Source of the DNA: an uncultured Bacteroidales bacterium
GTDB lineage: Bacteria; Bacteroidota; Bacteroidia; Bacteroidales; Paludibacteraceae
NCBI GenBank assembly: GCA_902769535.1
Contig: CACXPH010000010.1
Coordinates: forward strand, 1 to 64,000
Direction: 5' to 3'
Length of the DNA stretch: 64,000 nucleotides
The notes beneath the pieces were generated by a model, which was given only the letters and a program-made list of their open reading frames with translations, ran no database searches and was not told the origin of the DNA. Shown one piece after another: positions 32,152-42,492 of this stretch. Position 1 is the stretch's first letter. Each line of letters starts with the position of its first letter. The position numbers and the translations under genes are program-made.

Positions 32152-33237
32152 ATGCATATCACACTGATTGCCGGCGCACGGCCAAACTTTATTAAAATTG
32201 CTCCATTGGTACATGCCATCCAGAAGGCGCAAGCGGAAGGCAAAGACATCCAATACCGTCTGGTACACACCGGACAGCACTATGACAAGAACATGTCGGA
32301 CACGTTCTTCGAGGAGCTGAATATCCCTATGCCGGATGCTAACCTCGGATGCGGAGGAGGCACGCAAGCCGAACAAACGGCTGCTATCATGATTGCTTTT
32401 GAGAAAGAGTTAACGGCACATCCAACGGATTTGGTATTAGTGGTGGGTGACGTAACTTCTACCATGGCATGCTCCATTGTTGCCAAGAAACTGAATACCC
32501 GCGTGACACATGTCGAGGCCGGTATCCGATCCTGGGACCTGACGATGCCGGAAGAGATCAACCGTATGGTAACGGACTGCTTAGCTGATTTCTATTTCAC
32601 AACCTCTGAAGTAGCCAACGATAACTTGCGTCATGCCGGTGTTAGCGAAGACCGAATTCATTTCGTAGGTAATGTAATGATTGACACACTCCGTGCGAAC
32701 GAACATCGATTTGTCAAACCCGACGCCTTCGATGAGTTGGAACTGCAAGAGAAGCGATATATCGTGATGACGTTACATCGTCCGGCTAACGTAGATGAAG
32801 CAGACAAACTTCGCAATCTCGTCAACCAGATAACAGGAAATGTGGAGAATGAGCCTATTGTCTTCCCTATTCATCCACGTACAGCACGCATATTCCATGA
32901 CTTAGGTATCCATGCCGATAATTTGCATATTGTGGACCCGCTCGGATATCTGGAATTTAATTATCTGGTCAAACATGCCCGCGCTGTGGTAACTGATTCC
33001 GGAGGAATTACCGAAGAGACCACTGTTATGGGTGTACCATGCATTACACTGCGGGACAACACTGAACGCCCGGAGACATGCACCATAGGAACCAATGAAC
33101 TCATCGGTACGAATCCGAATAATATCGCCCCGGCATTAAGGATTTTATACGCCGGACAATGGAAAAAAGGTGCCATTCCGCCCCTTTGGGACGGACACAC
33201 AGCAGAACGCATCGTAAATATACTGCTGCAGAAATAA
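32152..33237 (+). CDS. wecB: UDP-N-acetylglucosamine 2-epimerase (non-hydrolysing)
   Basis: Interconverts UDP-GlcNAc and UDP-ManNAc. The 361-residue protein has AGARPNFIKIAPLVHAI, the HTGQHYDKNMSDTFFEELNI motif, VVGDVTSTMACS, HVEAGIRSWDLTMPEEINR, and DSGGITEETTVMGVPCITLRD. Length is normal. It shows that the glycan probably contains ManNAc or a derivative such as ManNAcA. Confidence 0.94.
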   Translation: MHITLIAGARPNFIKIAPLVHAIQKAQAEGKDIQYRLVHTGQHYDKNMSDTFFEELNIPMPDANLGCGGGTQAEQTAAIMIAFEKELTAHPTDLVLVVGDVTSTMACSIVAKKLNTRVTHVEAGIRSWDLTMPEEINRMVTDCLADFYFTTSEVANDNLRHAGVSEDRIHFVGNVMIDTLRANEHRFVKPDAFDELELQEKRYIVMTLHRPANVDEADKLRNLVNQITGNVENEPIVFPIHPRTARIFHDLGIHADNLHIVDPLGYLEFNYLVKHARAVVTDSGGITEETTVMGVPCITLRDNTERPETCTIGTNELIGTNPNNIAPALRILYAGQWKKGAIPPLWDGHTAERIVNILLQK

Positions 33238-33238
33238 G

Positions 33239-33973
33239 ATGAAAAAAATACTGGTAATAGCTGTTACATACCATTCGGATAAAGAACTTCAGATGTTTCT
33301 GGAGTCCGTTCGCTGTGCGGCAGAGCGTGTAAAAGACACGATGCAGGTGGATGTGGAAGTGGCGGATAACGGAGCGGACAATAAAGGTTATTTGGGTGGA
33401 GCGCAGGAGATCTATAATCAGAAGGCGCAAGGTTATGATTACATGTCTATCTCGAATGTCGATCTGCAAGTTGAGGAGGATTTCTTTGAGCAGTTAGTTG
33501 CAGTGGACACCAAGGATTTAGGTTGGATAGCGCCGGACATATACACCGATAAGATCAACCGGCACGAGAACCCGTACATGCTGACGCGCCCAACGAAGCG
33601 TAATTTTTGTATATGGAATATAATATACAGCTGTACATGGATCTATCGGATGTATCATCGCTTGTACGTCCTCAAGAGCCAAAAGGCAAAAAACTATCCT
33701 GCTTGCGAGATATACGCCGGGCATGGGTCGTTTATGCTATTTACCAAAGCCTTTGTGAGCGCGTATCCGGAATTGCAATTCCCCGGCTTTATGTACGGAG
33801 AAGAGATCTACATGGCCGAATTGGTTCGAGCCGCAGGATTGAAAGTTCAATACATACCTACCCTGCGCATTGCCAACATTGGTAATGTCAACACGGCCTT
33901 GATTAACCAAAAACAGAAATCCGCATGGAGCAAACAGAGTCTGCATGCCATCTATAACCGGTTTTTTAGATGA
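33239..33973 (+). CDS. Glycosyltransferase family 2
   Basis: A 244-residue putative GT-A enzyme. The start KKILVIAVTYHSDKELQMFLESV, DNGADNKGYLGGAQEIYN and SNVDLQVEEDFFEQL give the nucleotide-sugar site with a SNVD in place of DXD. HGSFMLFTKAFVSAYPELQFPGFMYGEEIYMAELV forms the catalytic half. Similar to rhamnosyl- and galactofuranosyl-transferase groups. It begins one base after wecB. Confidence 0.83.
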   Translation: MKKILVIAVTYHSDKELQMFLESVRCAAERVKDTMQVDVEVADNGADNKGYLGGAQEIYNQKAQGYDYMSISNVDLQVEEDFFEQLVAVDTKDLGWIAPDIYTDKINRHENPYMLTRPTKRNFCIWNIIYSCTWIYRMYHRLYVLKSQKAKNYPACEIYAGHGSFMLFTKAFVSAYPELQFPGFMYGEEIYMAELVRAAGLKVQYIPTLRIANIGNVNTALINQKQKSAWSKQSLHAIYNRFFR

Positions 33974-34740
33974 AAGAACTAGTTAGCGTCATAATGCCCA
34001 CCTATAACTGCGGACGGTTCATCCAAGAGTCCATCAACAGTGTACTTGCCCAGACGTACAACAACTGGGAATTGCTTATTGTGGACGATTGTTCGACGGA
34101 TGAGACGGAAGCTATCGTGCGCGGGTACAAGGATAAGCGCATACGTTATTGGCGTAATGCGCAGAACGAGGGAGCTGCTCAGACGCGTAATAAGGCACTG
34201 AGAAAAGCGAAAGGGAAGTACATCGCGTTTTTGGATGCAGATGACTTGTGGTTGCCGGAGAAATTAGAGAAGCAGATTGCCTTTATGGAGGACAAAGGCT
34301 ATGCCTTTACCTACCATAACTACATTGAAATAGACGAATCATCCAAACCGCTTGGTGTACTCGTCAGCGGCAAGGATCATGTACGAAAGATGGACATGTA
34401 CAGTTGTTGTTGGCCGGGTTGTTTGAGCGTAGCGTATAATGCGAAAGTAGTTGGTTTGGTTCAAATACCCGGCATTCGCAAGAATAATGACTCCGCTATG
34501 TGGTTACAAGCGATCCAAAAGGCGGACTGCTATTTGCTGCCGGAGAACTTGGCACAATACCGCCGGAGAACAGGTTCTATCACACCTACTTCCGTTTGGC
34601 GCAAGATAGGTTGGCATTACATCCTCTTCCGTCAAGGCGCAGGAATGCACCCGCTTGCCGCTGCGTTCTGGACGTGCGTCAACATAGTAGGCAACAGTTA
34701 TAAGAAGATCTTTTATATTAAGCGATATGAAACGGTTTAA
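33970..34740 (+). CDS. Glycosyltransferase family 2
   Basis: A 256-residue GT-A enzyme with LVSVIMPTYNCGRFIQESINSVLAQTYNNWELLIVDDCSTDET, EGAAQTRNKALRKAKGKYIAFLDADDLWLPEKLEKQI (DXD in DADD), a classical bacterial GT2 pattern. The C-terminal part (YRRRTGSITPTSVW) is like WaaE/KdtX-type or capsule transferases. It overlaps its neighbours by 4 and 14 bases. Confidence 0.9.
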   Translation: MKELVSVIMPTYNCGRFIQESINSVLAQTYNNWELLIVDDCSTDETEAIVRGYKDKRIRYWRNAQNEGAAQTRNKALRKAKGKYIAFLDADDLWLPEKLEKQIAFMEDKGYAFTYHNYIEIDESSKPLGVLVSGKDHVRKMDMYSCCWPGCLSVAYNAKVVGLVQIPGIRKNNDSAMWLQAIQKADCYLLPENLAQYRRRTGSITPTSVWRKIGWHYILFRQGAGMHPLAAAFWTCVNIVGNSYKKIFYIKRYETV

Positions 34741-35935
34741 TATACCCTTCTCTCCGCCGGATATGACGGAAGCTGAAGTGAATGAAGTGAGAGATGCGAT
34801 CCTCTCCGGCTGGATCACCACCGGTCCACGGACCAAGGAGTTGGAGCGACAGATAGCCGCTTATGTGGGTGCGCCCAAAGCGGTGTGTCTCAATTCGGCG
34901 ACAGCCTGTCTGGAGATGGCTCTGCGCCTGTTGGGTATTCGTGAAGGCGATGAAGTGATCGTCCCGGCATATACCTACACAGCTTCCGCTTCGGTCGTTT
35001 GTCACGTAGGCGCTAAAGTGGTGTTCGTGGATGTGCAGAAAGATAGTCTGGAGATGGATTACGATGCCGTGGAAGCAGCTATCAATGCGCATACGAAAGC
35101 CATTATTCCGGTGGATCTGGCCGGTGTGCCATGTGATTACAAGCGTATCTTTGAGATCGTAGAACACAAGAAAACACTATTCCAGCCCTCAAACGACATT
35201 CAACGCGCTCTCGGTCGCGTGGCCGTATGTGCAGACGCGGCGCACGCGTTCGGTGCCTCTTGGCATGGAAAGATGGTTGGCTCCATTGCGGACTTCACCT
35301 CTTTCAGTTTCCATGCGGTGAAGAACTTCACTACCGCGGAAGGCGGAGCTCTCACCTGGCGTACCTTGCCGGGCATAGACAACGAAGCATTATACCATCA
35401 AGTACAACTTTTCTCGCTGCACGGGCAATCCAAAGATGCGTTGGCTAAGACCCAACTCGGTGCATGGGAATACGATATCGTAGGCCCTTGGTACAAATGT
35501 AATATGACGGATATCATGGCGGCGCTGGGATTGGTACAGATGAAGCGCTACCCTGCTCTGCTGGCTCGCAGACGCGAGATCATCGCACGTTACGATGCGG
35601 CTTTCAAACCATTAGGCGTTGAAGTGTTGCCTCATTACACGGACGAATACCTGTCCTCCGGACACCTCTATCTGACGCGTGTGCCGGGTGCGTCACTCGA
35701 AGAGCGCCAGGAAATCATTGTGAAGATGGCAGAGCGCGGCATTGCGACGAATGTGCATTACAAACCGCTGCCTATGATGACAGCGTATAAGGCCTTGGGC
35801 TTTGATATATCCAATTTTCCGAACGCATACGCGCATTTTGTCAACGAGATAACGTTGCCACTGCACACCCGTCTGACAGATGAAGAAGTAGATTACATCA
35901 TTGAGCAATATACCGATATTTTACGTAACAGATGA
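34727..35935 (+). CDS. DegT/DnrJ/EryC1/StrS-family sugar aminotransferase
   Basis: A 402-residue PLP enzyme that aminates a keto nucleotide sugar. It has NIPFSPPDMTEAEVNEVRDAILSGWITTGP, LNSATACLEMALRLLGI, VPAYTYTASASVVCHVGAK, ADAAHAFGASW, and the PLP Lys in FSFHAVKNFTTAEGGAL. The glycan therefore probably carries an amino sugar. No dehydratase gene is nearby, so the keto substrate must be made elsewhere. Confidence 0.9.
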   Translation: MKRFNIPFSPPDMTEAEVNEVRDAILSGWITTGPRTKELERQIAAYVGAPKAVCLNSATACLEMALRLLGIREGDEVIVPAYTYTASASVVCHVGAKVVFVDVQKDSLEMDYDAVEAAINAHTKAIIPVDLAGVPCDYKRIFEIVEHKKTLFQPSNDIQRALGRVAVCADAAHAFGASWHGKMVGSIADFTSFSFHAVKNFTTAEGGALTWRTLPGIDNEALYHQVQLFSLHGQSKDALAKTQLGAWEYDIVGPWYKCNMTDIMAALGLVQMKRYPALLARRREIIARYDAAFKPLGVEVLPHYTDEYLSSGHLYLTRVPGASLEERQEIIVKMAERGIATNVHYKPLPMMTAYKALGFDISNFPNAYAHFVNEITLPLHTRLTDEEVDYIIEQYTDILRNR

Positions 35936-36519
35936 TCCGTTTGTGCGACATACTATTCAGTTTTTTCGGCTTGCTATTCCTTAGCCCGCTCTTCCTGTTT
36001 GTTGCACTGTGGATCGTTATCGATGATCCGGGACCTGTTTTCTACCGCCAGCAACGTATAGGCAAGGACGGTAAGAACTTCGGTCTGCTCAAGTTTCGTT
36101 CTATGCGTAAAGACGCTGATAAGATGAGCCTGATCACCATTGGTGACCGCGATCCGCGTGTCACCCGTGCCGGTTATTACATCCGCAAATACAAGCTGGA
36201 TGAACTCCCGCAGTTATGGAACGTACTGGTTGGAGAAATGTCACTCGTTGGTCCACGACCGGAAGTGCGTAAGTATGTAGATCTATACACGAACGAGCAA
36301 CGAAAGGTGCTGTCTGTCCGACCGGGAATCACCGACTACGCCTCTATCGAGTATATCGATGAGAACCGTTTGTTGGCAGCTTCTAGTGATCCGGATAAAA
36401 CCTATATTGAAGAGATTATACCGGCGAAGATAGCACTTAATATGCGCTTTATCAACCATCAGACGCTCGGTGAGTACTTCAAAATAATACTGCTAACATT
36501 GACAAAAATAATTCGATAA
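35932..36519 (+). CDS. Initiating sugar transferase (undecaprenyl-phosphate phosphoglycosyltransferase)
   Basis: A 195-residue small monotopic phosphoglycosyltransferase (Bac_transf). One N-terminal hydrophobic re-entrant segment (LFSFFGLLFLSPLFLFVALW) is followed by DDPGPVFYRQQRIGKDGKNFGLLKFRSM, the catalytic D-E pair in YKLDELPQLWNVL, and GEMSLVGPRPEV. It loads the first sugar onto undecaprenyl phosphate. Last gene of the glycan locus; gltX begins 3 bases later. Confidence 0.92.
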   Translation: MIRLCDILFSFFGLLFLSPLFLFVALWIVIDDPGPVFYRQQRIGKDGKNFGLLKFRSMRKDADKMSLITIGDRDPRVTRAGYYIRKYKLDELPQLWNVLVGEMSLVGPRPEVRKYVDLYTNEQRKVLSVRPGITDYASIEYIDENRLLAASSDPDKTYIEEIIPAKIALNMRFINHQTLGEYFKIILLTLTKIIR

Positions 36520-36522
36520 TAT

Positions 36523-38067
36523 ATGGAAAGAAGAGTAAGAGTTCGTTTTGCGCCAAGTCCAACCGGCGCATTACACATCGGCGGTGTTCGTACCGCTTTG
36601 TACAACTATCTGTTTGCCCGTCAGCATGGCGGTGACATGCTGCTCCGTATCGAAGATACGGACTCCACCCGTTTTGTGCCCGGTGCAGAAGAGTATATCC
36701 TCGAGGCTTTGGATTGGTTAGGCATCGGCATTGACGAAGGTCTGCGTCTGAAGAAAGGCACGAAGCAGATCGAGGCAGTCGGTGAGCACGGGCCTTATCG
36801 TCAATCGGAGCGCCGCGAGATCTATCACACCTACGTGAAGCAGCTGCTGGATTCCGGTCATGCATACATTGCTTTTGACACTCCGGAAGAACTCGAGGCT
36901 AAACGTGCGGAGATTCCGAACTTCCAGTACGATGCCCGCACACGCATGCAGATGCGTAACTCGCTGACCATGCCGTCTGACGAAGTAAAACGTCTGGTAG
37001 ATGGCGGCGAGAAATACGTCGTACGTTTCAAAGTAGAACCGAATGAGGACGTACACGTACATGACCTCATTCGTGGCGAAGTAGTCATCAACAGCAATAT
37101 TCTCGACGATAAGGTGCTCTATAAGTCGGCAGATGACCTGCCTACGTATCACCTTGCCAACATCGTAGACGACCATCTCATGGAGATCTCGCACGTTATT
37201 CGCGGCGAGGAATGGTTGCCTTCTGCCCCACTCCACGTGCTGCTTTACCGTGCGTTCGGATGGCAAGACACCATGCCGGAGTTTGCCCACCTGCCGCTGT
37301 TGCTCAAACCCGACGGAAACGGCAAACTCTCCAAGCGTGACGGCGATCGTCTCGGTTTCCCGGTCTTCCCGCTCGAGTTCCACAACCAAAAGGACGGAAC
37401 GGTGAGCAGCGGTTACCGCGAGAGTGGCTATCTGCCGGAGGCAGTTATCAACTTCCTGGCCTTGTTAGGTTGGCACGGAAGCGGTGATCAGGAGTTGTAC
37501 TCGATGGATGAACTCATCAAGGAATTCTCGCTCGACCGCGTATCCAAAGCCGGTGCCAAGTTCGATTACGAGAAAGGTAAATGGTTCAACCACCAGTACC
37601 TCCAACTGCGAAGCAATGAGGAACTCGCAGAAATGTTCCTGCCTGTGCTGAAGGCAAATGGCATTACGGATCCGAATAAGACGATGGTAGCTAAGGTGAT
37701 CGGGCTGACCAAAGACCGTGTGAACTTTGTTCCGGAACTCTGGGAGCAGACCAATTATTTCTTCGTGGCTCCGACCGAGTACGACGAGAAGTCTTTGGCG
37801 AAGCGCTGGAAAGAAGACAGCCCGCGTCATATGCAGGAATTGTTGGCACTGCTTGAGGCACAGGATGATTGGAGTGCTGAAGCACTTGATGCACTCGTTA
37901 TGCCGTGGATTGCTGAGAAGGAATACGGCGTGGGCATCGTGATGAATGCCTTCCGTATCTGTCTCGTAGGTGCGGCACGCGGTGTACATATCTGGGCAAT
38001 CACCGATGTGATTGGAAAAGAGGAAACTATTAAGCGTGTCAAAGCTGCGCTCCAAAAACTCGCATGA
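36523..38067 (+). CDS. gltX: Glutamyl-tRNA synthetase
   Basis: A class I synthetase charging tRNA-Glu. The 514-residue protein has [22 protein letters not shown] (HIGH motif), RIEDTDSTR, and the KMSKS-type KLSKRDGD near residue 269. The C-terminal helical anticodon domain is present. It follows the glycan locus by 3 bases and overlaps recQ by 4, so it may be read partly from the glycan promoter. Confidence 0.95.
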   Translation: MERRVRVRFAPSPTGALHIGGVRTALYNYLFARQHGGDMLLRIEDTDSTRFVPGAEEYILEALDWLGIGIDEGLRLKKGTKQIEAVGEHGPYRQSERREIYHTYVKQLLDSGHAYIAFDTPEELEAKRAEIPNFQYDARTRMQMRNSLTMPSDEVKRLVDGGEKYVVRFKVEPNEDVHVHDLIRGEVVINSNILDDKVLYKSADDLPTYHLANIVDDHLMEISHVIRGEEWLPSAPLHVLLYRAFGWQDTMPEFAHLPLLLKPDGNGKLSKRDGDRLGFPVFPLEFHNQKDGTVSSGYRESGYLPEAVINFLALLGWHGSGDQELYSMDELIKEFSLDRVSKAGAKFDYEKGKWFNHQYLQLRSNEELAEMFLPVLKANGITDPNKTMVAKVIGLTKDRVNFVPELWEQTNYFFVAPTEYDEKSLAKRWKEDSPRHMQELLALLEAQDDWSAEALDALVMPWIAEKEYGVGIVMNAFRICLVGAARGVHIWAITDVIGKEETIKRVKAALQKLA

Positions 38068-39767
38068 CGCCTAATGAGGCATTGAAATATTATTTCGGAT
38101 ACGATGATTTTCGTCCATTACAGGCGGAGATCATCGATTCCGTGTTGGCGGGTAAGGACACCTTGGCGCTCATGCCAACCGGTGGAGGTAAGAGTCTCTG
38201 CTTTCAGATACCTACCCTCGTCATGGGCGAGGCGGACGAGAACAAACGGCTCTGCCTGGTTATCACGCCGCTTATAGCGCTCATGCGCGATCAGGTGGCT
38301 AACCTGCAGGCACGAGGTATCCAAGCCGCGGCAGTCTATACCGGCATGAGTTGGGACAAACAGCGCGTGGCACTGGATAACTGCCTGTACGGGCCTTACC
38401 ATTTCCTGTATTGCAGTCCCGAGCGCCTCGAGTCAGAAGACTTTCTCAAGCGACTCAAGGATCTGCCGATTGGCTTGATTGCCGTCGATGAGGCACATTG
38501 TATATCCCAATGGGGCTATGATTTCCGGCCGTCTTATCTGAATATAGCCGCAGTGCGTAAGTTGTTACCGGGTGTGCCCGTGCTGGCACTCACAGCCACC
38601 GCCACACCAGAGACGGTCTTCGATATCCAAGATAAGTTGGGATTCAAGGAACATAACGTATTAAAAAAATCCTTCCATCGCGAGAACCTCAATTATATCG
38701 TACGCCGCACGGATAAGAAAGACGAACAAGTGGCGCATATCTTATCCCGCGTGCCCGGTTCAGCGATTGTCTACGTGAGGAATAGAAAACGCGCACAGGA
38801 GTTAGGCGAATGGCTAAAGGCGAATGGCGAGCAGGCTGATTATTACCATGCCGGCCTTACGACTAAGGAGCGTAATGAGCGGCAGCAGGCTTGGACAGAA
38901 GGTCGCACGCGTGTCATAGTGGCAACGAATGCCTTTGGCATGGGTATCGACAAGCCCGATGTGCGACTCGTCATCCATTATGACCTCCCCTCCCATTTAG
39001 AGAGTTATTACCAGGAAGCAGGTCGTGCCGGTCGAGACGGACAGACAGCCTATGCCGTGCTGCTCTTCAACGAGGCGGAAGACAAAGCCAAGATGCACAA
39101 GCGTGTCATCGATACCTACCCACCGAAGGAGTTCGTCATCAGTGTCTATCACAAGACGATGGACTTCCTGCAGATTGGTGCCGGCAGTGGTCTCGGGCAT
39201 CGGTTTGCGCTGCATATCGACCAGCTCTGCCACGTGATGAAGTTACCTGTCATCCAGACCTACTCTGCCCTCCATCTGCTCACGCAAGCGGGATATATCG
39301 ACTTTGAAGAAGAGCATGAGACGCAGCCGCGTGTGCAGATCCTCGTGCCGCGGCATGAGTTAGGCGATTACAACCTATCCTACGAGCAAACCGAACTACT
39401 CGACACGCTCATGCGCTCGTATTCCGGCATCTATACCGACCTCCAATACGTCCGTGAAGCTGATAAAGAGGACACACACGCACTTTTAGTCTCGCTCGCA
39501 CAGCGCGGTATCATCACGTATATTCCTCGTTCGGTCGGTTGTTCCCTTACTATGACAAACGAGCGAGAAGCAGAAATCTACCTCTCGCCCGCTATCTTCG
39601 AAGAGCGCCAAACGCGTTTTGTATCAAAGATACAAGCTATGTTAGAGTACGCCGAGCAGAGTCAGTTCTGCCGCGAGCAACTCTTATTGGCTTATTTCGG
39701 AGAGACCGACGCTGTCCCCTGCGGCCACTGTGACGTCTGTCGCGCTATGCGCAGTGTCAACGTCTGA
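38064..39767 (+). CDS. recQ: RecQ-type ATP-dependent DNA helicase, short form without HRDC
   Basis: A 3'-5' DNA helicase. Motifs: [10 protein letters not shown], Walker [41 protein letters not shown], and the helicase motif VI region [22 protein letters not shown]. The C-terminal [25 protein letters not shown] holds the zinc Cys. The protein ends right after them at 567 residues, so there is no HRDC domain. The last 84 bases overlap the convergent AsmA-like gene. Confidence 0.93.
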   Translation: MTPNEALKYYFGYDDFRPLQAEIIDSVLAGKDTLALMPTGGGKSLCFQIPTLVMGEADENKRLCLVITPLIALMRDQVANLQARGIQAAAVYTGMSWDKQRVALDNCLYGPYHFLYCSPERLESEDFLKRLKDLPIGLIAVDEAHCISQWGYDFRPSYLNIAAVRKLLPGVPVLALTATATPETVFDIQDKLGFKEHNVLKKSFHRENLNYIVRRTDKKDEQVAHILSRVPGSAIVYVRNRKRAQELGEWLKANGEQADYYHAGLTTKERNERQQAWTEGRTRVIVATNAFGMGIDKPDVRLVIHYDLPSHLESYYQEAGRAGRDGQTAYAVLLFNEAEDKAKMHKRVIDTYPPKEFVISVYHKTMDFLQIGAGSGLGHRFALHIDQLCHVMKLPVIQTYSALHLLTQAGYIDFEEEHETQPRVQILVPRHELGDYNLSYEQTELLDTLMRSYSGIYTDLQYVREADKEDTHALLVSLAQRGIITYIPRSVGCSLTMTNEREAEIYLSPAIFEERQTRFVSKIQAMLEYAEQSQFCREQLLLAYFGETDAVPCGHCDVCRAMRSVNV

Positions 39768-41498
39768 CTCATCTATCTCTTCAAACAGTTCTTGCAACTG
39801 CTCTCTTTCCTCCGCGTTAATCGACTTATCGCGGTCGTTAACACCCATGAGAGGTCCGAAGAACACCTTGAGTACTGCCCGACCGATCACCTTACGCAGG
39901 CTGAATTTGGGATTATCGACATTACCGCTGACAGGCACGTCTAACACGATGATGTCTTGTGCAGACGTGAGCATGTTAAAGCCCGTGCGCACAGGAATAT
40001 TCTTATACGGCGCCTTGCTGAAACGCTCTTTCTTCCCCACCCGCGGATGATCGATCTCAATACGGTTGTTACCCTTCAAGTTACCGCTTATTACGTCCAA
40101 ATGGCTCTGAACGGTCAGCACTCCACCATTCAACGGATAGCCCGTGTAGTTACGGCAGAGGGCATCGAAATCGTTGAGGTTCACGTTCTTGAGACTCAGA
40201 TCGACACGTGTGTCTTGGTTCTTCAGATCCAGACCTCCCACAAAATCCATCTTCATCGTCGCGTCCCCGGTCAGCGTCGCATCTATCGAGACGCTGTTAC
40301 GACCGTTGGTAGCGATATTGGCACCTTTGACGGTCAGGGATTGAACCGCATACGTCCAATCGTTCTTCATCGAGTAATCGCGATAGGTCAGGTCATGACC
40401 GGTCAGCAGCACCTTCTTCGCCATCCAAACGATGGGCTTTCCACCATTAGAAGCCTTAGGCTTATCATTCGCACCATTAAGCGCAGCGTCACCATTTGCA
40501 TCATTCTCACCATTCTTCATCAATCTGGACAAGGTGTTCCAGGTGTCATGCACCTCGTAATCACCGGTGATGCCGGTGATGGTTAGGCTATCGAGAATGA
40601 AGGTGTTGGTGTTCAGGTCGCCTTTGTTGAGCACGATGCGTAACTCATCCATCGCGGCTATCTGGTCGTTATGCTTGTCGCGGATACTGAGTCCTGCCAT
40701 CGACAGACGACCTTTCATCTGAATCGCATTGATCGCATCCAGACTGCCATCCACCTGCACCGTTCCGTTCAGTTTGGCTCCAAGACCACTCACATTGAGG
40801 TAATCCTGCACAAGCGGAAGCACGACATCCGTGTGCACGTCATGGAGCTTGATCTTCACCGCATAGCGGTTCGACTGCATCTTATAACCTGCAATGATAC
40901 CTACTCGTCCACCTGTCGGAAGACCGAACTCCAGACCCGCATTCGTCTGCTTGTTATCGAAGAAGAGTGCCGGTATGTGCAGGCTCACGTCCTCCACCTT
41001 CCATTGCTTGTCGGTGATCATGTCGCGATAGCGAATAGAGCTATTATTGATACGAATATCATCCAACATAATTTTCCAACCACTCTTCGTGGTGTCGGCA
41101 GACACAGAATCGTTTTTGGCGAAGCGCTCGATGATGTCCGAGAAGTTAAGTTGATCGCGACTCTTGAGCACTTGTCCGTTGAAGCCGTCGAGGTGGATGG
41201 CGCGGATCTTGACACGCTTAGCTACGAGTTGCGGATAGGCGATGCGCACGTACAGACGGTTGAAGGAGATGAAGTCCGTCTCACCGTTCTGCTCCTTGCA
41301 TTGGAAGCCTTCGACGGTTACTCCACCCCAGAACGGATTGATGGTCACTTGGTCCGCATGCAACTGTCGACCGATGATCTCCTCGCCTTTGTTGTTGACC
41401 ACGTACGTGGCCACCGGCGAGGCAACGAATAGGATCAATGCAAAGAGGAGCACTATTACTAGCGCTCCCCATCCACATATCTTCCAGAATGTTTTCAT
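39684..41498 (-). CDS. AsmA/DUF748-like protein
   Basis: A 604-residue protein with one N-terminal membrane helix (ALVIVLLFALILFVASPVATYVV) and a long beta-rich periplasmic region of the AsmA/DUF748 type (ADQVTINPFWGGVTVEGFQCKEQ, VRIAYPQLVAKRVKIRAIHLDG). Family members bridge or line the envelope and some move phospholipids. A low-complexity Asn/Gly/Asp linker (residues about 326-352) is built from 9-base units starting AATGG/AATGA. It follows tsf with a TAATG overlap and its 3' end overlaps recQ antisense. Confidence 0.8.
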   Translation of the reverse strand: MKTFWKICGWGALVIVLLFALILFVASPVATYVVNNKGEEIIGRQLHADQVTINPFWGGVTVEGFQCKEQNGETDFISFNRLYVRIAYPQLVAKRVKIRAIHLDGFNGQVLKSRDQLNFSDIIERFAKNDSVSADTTKSGWKIMLDDIRINNSSIRYRDMITDKQWKVEDVSLHIPALFFDNKQTNAGLEFGLPTGGRVGIIAGYKMQSNRYAVKIKLHDVHTDVVLPLVQDYLNVSGLGAKLNGTVQVDGSLDAINAIQMKGRLSMAGLSIRDKHNDQIAAMDELRIVLNKGDLNTNTFILDSLTITGITGDYEVHDTWNTLSRLMKNGENDANGDAALNGANDKPKASNGGKPIVWMAKKVLLTGHDLTYRDYSMKNDWTYAVQSLTVKGANIATNGRNSVSIDATLTGDATMKMDFVGGLDLKNQDTRVDLSLKNVNLNDFDALCRNYTGYPLNGGVLTVQSHLDVISGNLKGNNRIEIDHPRVGKKERFSKAPYKNIPVRTGFNMLTSAQDIIVLDVPVSGNVDNPKFSLRKVIGRAVLKVFFGPLMGVNDRDKSINAEEREQLQELFEEIDESDVDTAHSATDVTVAAGDSVGLSEISQ

Positions 41499-42490
41499 TA
41501 TTCTGCAGAAAGTGTAATACGACGGAAGTCGGTGATTACCACGCCTTTAGCCTTCAGCACGTCCTTAACGAGCTCTTTGCTCTCGCTCATGATGTAAGCC
41601 TGCTCAACGAGCGTGCTTTCCTTCAGGAACTTATTCAGACGACCGGTGGCGATCATCTCGATCTTCTTTGCCTGTGCAGCGAGGTTAGCCTCTGCCTCTG
41701 CCGGAACGGTTGCACGGATGTTACGTGCTACCTCAGCCTGCTCCTCGGTCAACCAACCCTTAGCAGTGTTGGAAGCGATATGATCATCGCTGTCGCAGTG
41801 AGCGGGGTTCAGACCGGCCTTGCGCAGTGCGTTCTCAACAGCCTTGTTGATCTCGTCCTGTTTGGTCTTCTCGATAGCCACCTCCAACTCGTGCTTCTTA
41901 ACGTCATCAGCTACGTGATCAGCGTCGAGAGCGATCGGGCTCATTGCAGCTACCTGCATCGAGATACCGTGAACGGTCTCATGATCAGCACCTGCCTCTG
42001 CAGCTACGAGCGAACTCAGCTTGTTACCCAGGTGGTTGTAAGCGTCAACTACCGGTGCCTCAAGGCATGCGTAGTCAGCCAACTCCATCTTCTCGCCCGT
42101 AACGCCGGAGCGCTCCGTGATGATCTCAGCCACGGTGAAGTTACCGATCTTGAGGTTCTTGAGCTCTTCCTGGCTCTGCACTTTGTTATCCAAAGCAGCG
42201 TCGAGGATGAGTTTAACCATACCAACGAAGTCCTCGTTCTTAGCTACGAAGTCGGTCTCGCACTTCACGCCTACGATAGCGCCGAAGTTACCTTTTACCT
42301 TACCGAGCACGCAGCCTTCCGAAGCCTCACGGTCGCTACGCTTTGCTGCGATAGCCTGTCCGCGCTTGCGAAGCAAGTCCTTCGCAACTTCAAAATCGCC
42401 GTTTGCCTCTTCGAGAGCCTTCTTGACGTCCATCATACCTGCGCCCGTAATATCGCGCAGTTTCTTGATATCTGCTAATGTTACTGCCAT
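41498..42490 (-). CDS. tsf: Translation elongation factor Ts
   Basis: Guanine-nucleotide exchange factor for EF-Tu. The 330-residue protein begins AVTLADIKKLRDITGAGMMDVKKALEEANGDFEVAKDLLRKRG, with the TDFVAKNEDFV core motif and two dimerisation subdomains. It is longer than E. coli EF-Ts (283) as in other Bacteroidota. It follows rpsB by 2 bases, the usual order. Confidence 0.96.
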   Translation of the reverse strand: MAVTLADIKKLRDITGAGMMDVKKALEEANGDFEVAKDLLRKRGQAIAAKRSDREASEGCVLGKVKGNFGAIVGVKCETDFVAKNEDFVGMVKLILDAALDNKVQSQEELKNLKIGNFTVAEIITERSGVTGEKMELADYACLEAPVVDAYNHLGNKLSSLVAAEAGADHETVHGISMQVAAMSPIALDADHVADDVKKHELEVAIEKTKQDEINKAVENALRKAGLNPAHCDSDDHIASNTAKGWLTEEQAEVARNIRATVPAEAEANLAAQAKKIEMIATGRLNKFLKESTLVEQAYIMSESKELVKDVLKAKGVVITDFRRITLSAE

Positions 42491-42492
42491 GA

